From positions 1 to 40,778 of the forward strand of contig CAIVKO010000145.1 of assembly GCA_903906515.1 (NCBI GenBank): 40,778 nucleotides of DNA, written 5' to 3'. Below are positions 34,696 through 40,778 of the stretch, piece by piece (the stretch's first letter is position 1; every line of letters begins with the position of its first letter). The notes below the pieces were generated by a model. That model did no database searches, was not told where the DNA came from, and saw nothing but the letters and a program-made list of their open reading frames with translations. This DNA is from Akkermansiaceae bacterium (GTDB lineage Bacteria; Verrucomicrobiota; Verrucomicrobiia; Verrucomicrobiales; Akkermansiaceae). The translations under genes and the position numbers were made by a program.

Positions 34696-34806
34696 CGTCG
34701 CTCTATGAGCGTCGATGCCTATGAGATGCGCGAAGCACTTCTTGAGACTTTCTTTCGTATTTCGCCCGCGAGGGCAATCAGCGACGGTCATAGACCGCCG
34801 CTACAA
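34690..34806. repeat. TTGTAGCG-family miniature element, copy 2
   Basis: Ends TTGTAGCGTCGCTCTATGAG and its partner TCATAGACCGCCGCTACAA are inverted repeats. The 117-base body matches the reverse complement of 27461-27575. It fills the gap between convergent pabB and the DUF1287 gene. The pabB stop codon is bases 34693-34695, inside the left end. Confidence 0.82.
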
Positions 34807-34813
34807 GCGCAGC

Positions 34814-35383
34814 TCATTTCCACCGATAATGACCGGTGATGGGGAAGACCACCAGCGAGTCCTCCTCGCGCGCACCTTTCCCGATGTTATGAATGACCAG
34901 CGGTTTGCCATCGGCGGTTTTTTTATCGCTGACGATCATGACGTGCGGCAGATTGGGCGGGACGGTGCAGGTAACAATGTCACCGGGAAGGAACACGGAA
35001 ACATCACCGGCTTTCGGCAGCGGGAGTTCGAAACCGCGGCGTTTGAACCAGGCGCGGAGATTCGGCACGCGACGGTGGTCGATATTGCGGTCCGGACGGG
35101 AGAGCCCCCATTGTTTCGGATAAGCGTCGAAATGATCGCGCATGTCCTCATGCACCAGCTTCTGGAGATCGACGGACAAACCCTCGCGTGCGGCCCGGAT
35201 GAGCACATCGGTGCAGACACCGCGGTCCTTCGGCACATCGCCATTCGGATATGTTAGACCCACATACGCCGGATCGTAGGCCACGGTCACGCCGACTTGA
35301 GTTCTTGCGGCGACGACCAACTTATCCCCGGATTGCGCATGGAGAGGGAGCAGGGTGAAAAGAAACAGGGCGAGTGTTTTCAT
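34814..35383 (-). CDS. DUF1287-family secreted protein
   Basis: 189 residues with a short signal peptide (MKTLALFLFTLLPLHAQS). The family pattern is strong: YDPAYVGLTYPNGDVPKDRGVCTDVLIRA, then HEDMRDHFDAYPKQWGLSRPD and NIDHRRVPNLRAWFKRRG. PGDIVTCTVP, PHVMIVSDKK and HNIGKGAREEDSL come last. The Cys/His arrangement is like that of an NlpC/P60-type cysteine hydrolase, so a cell-wall or amide substrate is likely, but no activity is known to me. It is divergent from the siroheme decarboxylase gene. Confidence 0.85.
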   Translation of the reverse strand: MKTLALFLFTLLPLHAQSGDKLVVAARTQVGVTVAYDPAYVGLTYPNGDVPKDRGVCTDVLIRAAREGLSVDLQKLVHEDMRDHFDAYPKQWGLSRPDRNIDHRRVPNLRAWFKRRGFELPLPKAGDVSVFLPGDIVTCTVPPNLPHVMIVSDKKTADGKPLVIHNIGKGAREEDSLVVFPITGHYRWK

Positions 35384-35591
35384 GTGCGATTTAATCCACC
35401 ACCAGAGAACCGCAGACAGGCAGAAGCGCGTGGGTCCCGATGAGCATGACGGATCCTATCATCGGTGGAGGAAAACGCGATGGAAAACCAAGGAGCGACG
35501 GAACGTGTTCACCGCTGCTCCTCGATCGCCTTGCCCCACCGCCGAAATCCGTGATTCCCAATTCCGGATTTGCCGTTACATTCCGCGCGAC

Positions 35592-36623
35592 ATGACCACC
35601 GCCAACGACGCCGCCCTGCTTGGGGTTTTACAAGAATCCATGCCCTTCACCGAACACCCGTTCGCCGATCTCGGGAAACGTTGCGGCTTGTCGGAAGAGG
35701 AAACGCTGACCCGCGTGAAAACCCTCAAGGAGGAGAAGGTCATCCGCCAGATCAGCGCGATTTTCGATACCCGCAGCCTCGACTATGCTTCCAGCCTAGT
35801 CGCCGCGAAAATCGCCCCGGAAAAACTCGACGCGGCCGTGGCCGTGATCAACTCGCACCCCGGGGTGAGTCACAATTACCTGCGCAACCACGAGTTCAAC
35901 CTCTGGTACACCATCGCCGTGCCGCCCACCAGCAAGCTCGGCCTCGATGGCACCGTGGACCTCCTGCACCGCCTGTCCGGCGCGGAATCCACCCGGCTAT
36001 TGCCCACGCTCCGCCTGTTCAAGATCGGCGTGCGTTTCGATGTCGAGGGCGATGCCAAACCCGGCGACCAATCGACCCCGGCCTACACCGAGGCAAACCG
36101 CCAGGAAACCGCGCCGCTGACCGCCAAGGAAATCGAGTTCGTGCGTGTGATGCAGCGCGACCTCGCCGTAATCCCCTCCCCATTCGTCGCGGTGGCGGAA
36201 GAACTCGGGATTTCCTTCGATGAGGCGGCCGTCATGCACCGGAATTTTCTAACCACCGGACGGATGCGACGGTTCGCGGCCGTACTCCACCACCGCAAAG
36301 CGGGTTTCGGAGCCAACGCGATGGGCGTCTGGGCAGGCCCGCAGGATGATCCGGAAGCCCTACGGAAACTCGGTGAAGCCATGGCCGGCTTCAGCGCCGT
36401 GAGCCATTGTTACCAGCGCCCGAGCTATCCAGAATGGCCCTACAACCTCTTCACCATGGTCCACGGCAAGTCCGAGCAGGAATGCGAGCAAACTCTATCC
36501 GCCATCGCCGAAACTACCGGCATCACCGATCGCCACGCTCTCTATTCCACCAAGGAGTTCAAAAAAGTCCGCGTAAGGTATTTCACCGATGAGGAGATCA
36601 ACTGGGAAAAGGCAAACGCCTGA
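35592..36623 (+). CDS. Two-domain AsnC-like protein, probable fused siroheme decarboxylase AhbA-AhbB (NirDL-like)
   Basis: 343 residues from ATG 35592; upstream codons look non-coding. Two AsnC-like units lie in tandem, residues about 1-155 and 170-343. Each has a winged helix (LLGVLQESMPFTEHPFADLG; VRVMQRDLAVIPSPFVAVAE) and an alpha/beta effector domain. Unit 1 has SHNYLRNHEFNLWYTIAVPP and unit 2 has SHCYQRPSYPEWPYNLFTMV. These blocks mark the AhbA/AhbB and NirD/NirL siroheme decarboxylases, which convert siroheme to didecarboxysiroheme on the alternative heme or heme d1 routes. It is commonly mislabelled as an Lrp/AsnC regulator. No other heme genes are in the window. Confidence 0.8.
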   Translation: MTTANDAALLGVLQESMPFTEHPFADLGKRCGLSEEETLTRVKTLKEEKVIRQISAIFDTRSLDYASSLVAAKIAPEKLDAAVAVINSHPGVSHNYLRNHEFNLWYTIAVPPTSKLGLDGTVDLLHRLSGAESTRLLPTLRLFKIGVRFDVEGDAKPGDQSTPAYTEANRQETAPLTAKEIEFVRVMQRDLAVIPSPFVAVAEELGISFDEAAVMHRNFLTTGRMRRFAAVLHHRKAGFGANAMGVWAGPQDDPEALRKLGEAMAGFSAVSHCYQRPSYPEWPYNLFTMVHGKSEQECEQTLSAIAETTGITDRHALYSTKEFKKVRVRYFTDEEINWEKANA

Positions 36624-36645
36624 GCGTTTCGGGCAGACTCATCCT

Positions 36646-36676
36646 TGCAATCATGGATCCAAACTCCACGATTGCA
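36646..36676. terminator. Hairpin between convergent siroheme decarboxylase and res genes
   Basis: TGCAATC (36646-36652) pairs with GATTGCA (36670-36676), and TGG/CCA extend it past one mismatch around a nine-base loop. A smaller hairpin, AAACGC-CTGA-GCGTTT (36614-36629), covers the decarboxylase stop codon. The 61-base gap between the converging genes holds nothing else. Terminator function is likely, though the T run is short. Confidence 0.45.
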
Positions 36677-36684
36677 TGGTTATT

Positions 36685-39387
36685 TTATGAAGAAATCACG
36701 GAACTTCCCGCGATTTTCCTATGGATTGAGGAGAGATCCGCACCATCCGGCATGATGAAAATGCACTTCCCATTGCTCCGCGATTCCCAGACTTCTCCCA
36801 CCGCGCGTTTCTCGCCGGAGTCCTCACCCGTTGATAAGTGAGAACCCTTGTATTCCACCGCCAGCACACGACCGTCTTCGAGCAGGCAGATGAAATCCGG
36901 ATAGAACCAGTCCGTCGCAGTCTGGAGACGAAATGAAGTCGTCCGGCGCGAGAGGTTCCTCACCCAGAATTTCACTTCAGCAAGGCCATCGAGATATTGA
37001 GCGCACAGGAATTCTTCGCGCAGTTTCCCGTTGGAGCGTTTCTCCTCCAATTCTCCGGGCTTGGCACCGAAGTAGTGTTTTTTGAACTGGAAGCCGCCCT
37101 CATAGTTCCAGCCGGGTTCATACATCATCCCGGCGAAGTTGATCGTCTTCGACTCCGAGACGACGAGCATGGATTCCGGCAGCAGCCATTGTTTGAAGGC
37201 GTTGTTCCGTTCTTCTTCGCGGTGCCGCTGAATGCGCTTTTCGATCTGATCGCGCAGCCGGAATCGATCCAGCGCCAGCGTGGTCGCTTCCTCAATGCCA
37301 AACGACGTCATCAGCCCAAGAATCGCCTTGCGCAGAAAAACCGCCGCTTCACCCGCCGGGATATCTGCGTGATCGATCCGGCGGTCCAACCAGCCGATGA
37401 GCATCTCCACCGTCCAGTCACCGGAGCCACCAAGTTCCATCACTTGTTGGTGCAGGGTGCCCACAAAATCCTCGCCTTCCTCCATCGCCATCAAACCGGC
37501 TGTCACGCGGTTTTCCGCATCCACATCCACGACACCCGCTTTTCCGGTAGGCCGTTTGACCGGGTTGTAGTCTGGCGATAGAGTGGCGTCTTTCTGCCCG
37601 AGACGCCATGGATTCTCTAGCAGAAACGTGCTCTCAAACACAAACAAATCGCCCTCTTCCTCCACGCAAAGGAGCGGCACGATGAAATCCTGCCTCATTT
37701 CGTAAGGCGACGGTTGCCGTGGTTTTCCTCCACCGAACGCACGTTCCGCCTCGCGGACGGATTCCACTGCCTGTTTGATCTTCGCCCGCGCTTCCAAAGT
37801 AACGGCGCAACTCGCAAGGGCATCCTCCTCGTGTTTATCGAGCGGCACGATGATCGTGAGAGCGCCGGTTTTCGGTTCCAGCTTCACTTTGCCGCCCATC
37901 GCCAGCACTTGCGCGGCGGCTGCGGCGGTGTCCATTTCCTTGCCGGGTTCGAGCATGATCGTCCTTGGCTGCGCTCCGAGTGCAAGTGTGCCATCGGATA
38001 CCGGCATCAGAATGCGTTCCGCTTCCGCCGTGGTGAAACCATTGCTCTCCAGCGCGTCCCGCAACTCCGCAAGCACTTCGTGGATGTTGTCCGATATCGA
38101 AAATGCATAGGCGCAGTTCAAATCCGGGTGTTGTTTTTCCTTCGCTCCCGGCAATCGCAGCACGCGACCCACAATCTGTTCGATGGCCGTTGCGGACCTC
38201 GTTTCCCGCAGGCTGCACAGCACATAGGCGAACGGACAATCCCAACCTTCCCGCAATTTCTGCACGGTGATAATGACGATCACAGGACATTTCGGCGACT
38301 TGATCTCTTCCGCTCCCGGAAGTTCATCCAACTTGCCAGTGGCAATCTTCACCTGCTCTTTCAGCAACCCGAATTCCGTGCAAAGCCGTTCGCGCAAATC
38401 CACGCAATCATCCACTCGCTCCGCTTGAATCAGAAGAATCGGCCGAAGGTATTCGCCAGTCGCCTGGGCTTCCGCCAGCGCCAGATTTCCCAGATCACTT
38501 CGCAACGTCAACGCTTCCGTTAGAAGTTGGTCTTTCTGGCTCGGGTGGCGGGTCACCACCTTGAGCGGAAGTTTCACCATGTCCGCCGCCTTGAGTTCCG
38601 CAGCGGAAACGTAGTGCAGCACGTTGGACGGCATCTTCTTGCGGGCCGGAGTCGCGGTGAACTCGATGATGCAGGACGGCATCACATTTCCCAACATGCC
38701 GAATGAGAGCTCGGTGCGGGCATTGTGCGCCTCGTCCACAATCACAATCGGTCGCCGCAAACGAAGCATGTTCACCAGCGAAGGCACCGGCTTTCCATCC
38801 GGTCCGGGCAGAAGATCGACACTTCGGTGAGTCGGCAAATTGAGGAAATGATCCGCCAAACTTCCGTTCTGCGTGAAAACCCGGCGTCCGGTGGTATCCT
38901 CCGCACGGAAAGCTTGAATCGTCGCCACGATGACCACGGTGCTACCCTCCACCACGCCACGGGAAAGCCCGAGCGCTTCTTCAATCGTAAGCACTTCCAC
39001 CGGACCGGCGCAGGAGGTTTCCAGCGCAAGGCGATACGGATGGCGCGGATCGCGTAGAGCATCCGCCGTCTGACTGAGAATCGTCTGACTTGGCACCAGC
39101 CAGAGCACCACCGCCCGTTCCGCACGAAGCAATTCACTCTTGGCGATGCCCGCCGCGTAACAAGCCAGCAGCGTCTTGCCTCCGCCGGTCGGCACTCGCA
39201 GACAAACGTAGGGCATGCTGGAGCCGAGTCCTTCCGCGCTCACCGGAAAATAATTCACTTCGGGAAACTCGTTGGCCGTCAACACATCGTGGAACGCCCG
39301 ATACAGGGAGGCGCCGGACGAACACGCACGGAGAAAATCCCGCAGCGAACCGAGAACGCGCTGTTGATAAGGTTTGAGAACGATCAT
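36685..39387 (-). CDS. res: Type III restriction enzyme, helicase/endonuclease subunit
   Basis: 900 residues from the ATG that overlaps the mod stop (ATGA). The superfamily 2 helicase motifs are PTGGGKT at about 66-72, VDEAHNAR near 225, EFTATPAR near 250 and EQIVGRVLRLPG near 395. A C-terminal PD-(D/E)xK nuclease is seen as DWFYPDFICLLEDGRV then LAVEYKGSH (about residues 828-850). With Mod it cuts unmodified DNA after ATP-driven movement between sites. GC is about 60-68%, higher than in the central part of mod. No frameshift is seen, so it appears intact. Confidence 0.93.
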   Translation of the reverse strand: MIVLKPYQQRVLGSLRDFLRACSSGASLYRAFHDVLTANEFPEVNYFPVSAEGLGSSMPYVCLRVPTGGGKTLLACYAAGIAKSELLRAERAVVLWLVPSQTILSQTADALRDPRHPYRLALETSCAGPVEVLTIEEALGLSRGVVEGSTVVIVATIQAFRAEDTTGRRVFTQNGSLADHFLNLPTHRSVDLLPGPDGKPVPSLVNMLRLRRPIVIVDEAHNARTELSFGMLGNVMPSCIIEFTATPARKKMPSNVLHYVSAAELKAADMVKLPLKVVTRHPSQKDQLLTEALTLRSDLGNLALAEAQATGEYLRPILLIQAERVDDCVDLRERLCTEFGLLKEQVKIATGKLDELPGAEEIKSPKCPVIVIITVQKLREGWDCPFAYVLCSLRETRSATAIEQIVGRVLRLPGAKEKQHPDLNCAYAFSISDNIHEVLAELRDALESNGFTTAEAERILMPVSDGTLALGAQPRTIMLEPGKEMDTAAAAAQVLAMGGKVKLEPKTGALTIIVPLDKHEEDALASCAVTLEARAKIKQAVESVREAERAFGGGKPRQPSPYEMRQDFIVPLLCVEEEGDLFVFESTFLLENPWRLGQKDATLSPDYNPVKRPTGKAGVVDVDAENRVTAGLMAMEEGEDFVGTLHQQVMELGGSGDWTVEMLIGWLDRRIDHADIPAGEAAVFLRKAILGLMTSFGIEEATTLALDRFRLRDQIEKRIQRHREEERNNAFKQWLLPESMLVVSESKTINFAGMMYEPGWNYEGGFQFKKHYFGAKPGELEEKRSNGKLREEFLCAQYLDGLAEVKFWVRNLSRRTTSFRLQTATDWFYPDFICLLEDGRVLAVEYKGSHLSTGEDSGEKRAVGEVWESRSNGKCIFIMPDGADLSSIHRKIAGSSVISS

Positions 39388-40778
39388 GACACGCGGATCT
39401 CGTAAGGGGTTTGCCGCACGGTGATGCCTTCTTCCGCCAACCGCTCTGCTCCGATCAAACAGCCCGCGCAGTAGATCACCTTCGGACCCTTGAATGGCGG
39501 CAGAGCAGCGAGGGTTTTGCGGGTGAGCACGTTGCCGCCGTTCGATGTCTTGTCGCCGAGAATGCCGTTGAAGAGCAGATAGACTGCAAGCCCCCGGCAA
39601 ACTCCAAGCAACGGCGTATTCGGCACCCGCTCACGCGGCAACGGTTCGCGCGTCTCACAGAAATAGACATGCCGCGCCAACTCTCCAAATTTCACCGTCT
39701 CGCGGATGTGACCGCTTTCATCAAACAAAGGCTCGCCCAATTCACAGAATCGGAAGCCGCCGCCAAGACCTTCAACTTTTTCGCCTTTGGCATTGGTGTA
39801 GCCTTCGGCAACACGGCGGATTCGCTCGGCGGTTATTTCACGGGCGATATCCGGCTCCATTTCGATAAGAATAAATCTTAGCGGCACGGGATTGGCGCTG
39901 GCGGCAATCAACTTCAAGACAGCATGACCCGTCGTCCCGCTGCCACCAAACGAGTCTAGAACCAAGTCGTTTGATGCCAACGCTATCTGTTCAATCAAGC
40001 TGGCGATTAGAGAAGGAGCCTTTGGGAAAGAAAATATCTGAGCGCCAAAAATATCACGAATCGCAAGCGTTCCTTCATCAGTATAGACGCCATCAATGAT
40101 GCTGGGAAAGCCGGTAAACTCCGATTGAAGATTATCGATAAAGACTTTTTCCCGTGGCCGTCCTGTTGGTTTCTTCGGGAACAGAATCCGATTTTCAGAA
40201 ATCAGCTTCGCCATTGTTTCCTGCGAATACCGCCAGCCTGTGGAGGGAGCACACGGATAGCTTGTTCCCGTCTTTGGGTCTATCAACGGATAGTGGAGGT
40301 TTGGACGCTGGTCTGCCGTAGCGAGCCCAAGAATACTCCTGCTCATCCAGTCTCCGCGAGGATCCTTGTCTGGATTTTTGTATTTCGAGGAATCCCGCTC
40401 TCGCCCTCGGAACTTTGACCCTCCTGGAACACGGGAATAGACGAGAATGTATTCGTGATCGAGTGATATGCCATTTTTGGAACGACTGTCCAGATGCTGA
40501 CGACTCTTCCAAATCAACTCGGCAACAAAACAGGATGCTCCGAAGATTTCATCCATAATAAGACGTAGAAATGCGGCTTCATTGTCGTCAATACTGACGA
40601 TTATCACCCCGTCCTCCGTCAAAAACTGCCGCAGCAGCGCCAGCCTCGGATACATCATGCAGAGCCAGCGATCATGCCGATCCAGCGTCTCTCCTTCTTT
40701 TCCGACGACTTTGCCGAGCCACTCGCGGATGACCGGGCTGTTGACGTTGTCGTTGTAGGCCCAGCCTTCGTTACCGGT
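39384..40778 (-). CDS. mod: Type III DNA methyltransferase (adenine-specific), 5' end outside the window
   Basis: 465 codons, open to the right-hand edge. The first visible residues, TGNEGWAYNDN, are the continuation of the catalytic DPPYNTGN motif, which is cut off. The SAM motif DSFGGSGTTGHAV comes after it, the beta-class order of Mod proteins. The stretch between them (about 40000-40600) is the target-recognition region and is clearly poorer in GC (about 40-47% in lines I counted by hand) than the rest. That is typical of swapped recognition domains. It methylates adenine to protect host DNA and sets specificity for Res. Its stop overlaps the res start. Confidence 0.92.
   Translation of the reverse strand, partial: TGNEGWAYNDNVNSPVIREWLGKVVGKEGETLDRHDRWLCMMYPRLALLRQFLTEDGVIIVSIDDNEAAFLRLIMDEIFGASCFVAELIWKSRQHLDSRSKNGISLDHEYILVYSRVPGGSKFRGRERDSSKYKNPDKDPRGDWMSRSILGLATADQRPNLHYPLIDPKTGTSYPCAPSTGWRYSQETMAKLISENRILFPKKPTGRPREKVFIDNLQSEFTGFPSIIDGVYTDEGTLAIRDIFGAQIFSFPKAPSLIASLIEQIALASNDLVLDSFGGSGTTGHAVLKLIAASANPVPLRFILIEMEPDIAREITAERIRRVAEGYTNAKGEKVEGLGGGFRFCELGEPLFDESGHIRETVKFGELARHVYFCETREPLPRERVPNTPLLGVCRGLAVYLLFNGILGDKTSNGGNVLTRKTLAALPPFKGPKVIYCAGCLIGAERLAEEGITVRQTPYEIRVS

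Noticed and set aside
35592..36623. Lrp/AsnC transcriptional regulator
   Set aside because: Two tandem units with AhbA/AhbB-type blocks fit siroheme decarboxylase better than a single-unit regulator.

Overview
The window looks like a chromosomal segment of a GC-rich member of the Verrucomicrobia, most likely Verrucomicrobiales/Akkermansiaceae (Luteolibacter- or Haloferula-like). This is inferred from gene content: an alpha-L-fucosidase, a Tat-exported Gfo/Idh/MocA protein, a HEAT-repeat secreted protein, Rho with a long basic N-terminal extension, and STN-like secreted proteins. It also rests on the many families of short palindromic repeats. No 16S gene is present, so the placement is not proven.

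Layout. 1-7.2 kb: a repeat-rich edge, then minus-strand thiE, accC and accB; trmB on plus; and a minus-strand operon of a small RelE-like protein, a membrane TPR protein and comEC. 7.5-11.6 kb: plus-strand information genes yebC, rho, a SpoU-type RNA methyltransferase and a metallophosphoesterase. 11.6-13.0 kb: a lower-GC insert with a HigB/HigA toxin-antitoxin pair and a secreted STN-like protein. 13.0-16.1 kb: a MacB-type ABC permease and ATPase, and an outer-membrane barrel protein. 16.1-16.9 kb: rnc and tRNA-His on minus. 17.3-24.4 kb: a plus-strand run of GH29 fucosidase, UroD-family protein, HEAT protein, lipase-like lipoprotein and tyrS. 24.6-30.7 kb: an HlyD-type adaptor, a Gfo/Idh/MocA oxidoreductase, fusA and an ArsC/Spx-like protein. 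30.9-36.6 kb: a glycosyltransferase, a lipoprotein, a YdcH-like protein, pabB, a DUF1287 protein and a two-domain AhbA-AhbB siroheme decarboxylase that is easily mistaken for an AsnC regulator. 36.7-40.8 kb: a type III restriction-modification locus (res, and mod cut by the window edge).

The least ordinary feature is the intergenic DNA. At least four families of miniature inverted-repeat elements occur, two of them clearly in more than one copy here. The richest family is REPIN-like: a palindrome with GGACCG...CGGTCC stems, in two inverted copies around a conserved spacer. Every copy in the window lies in a gap next to gene 3' ends. The clearest lie between convergent genes (tyrS/hlyD, idh/fusA, lipoprotein/ydcH), and one has grown into a five-unit 49-bp tandem array. 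Its spacer and stem hairpins differ between copies by paired changes that keep base pairing, and several gene stop codons fall inside element ends. A second family (TTGTAGCG ends, about 116 bp) also occupies convergent gaps. A third (GGTAGCGC ends, about 128-145 bp) occupies divergent, promoter-type gaps. No transposase or RAYT gene is in the window.
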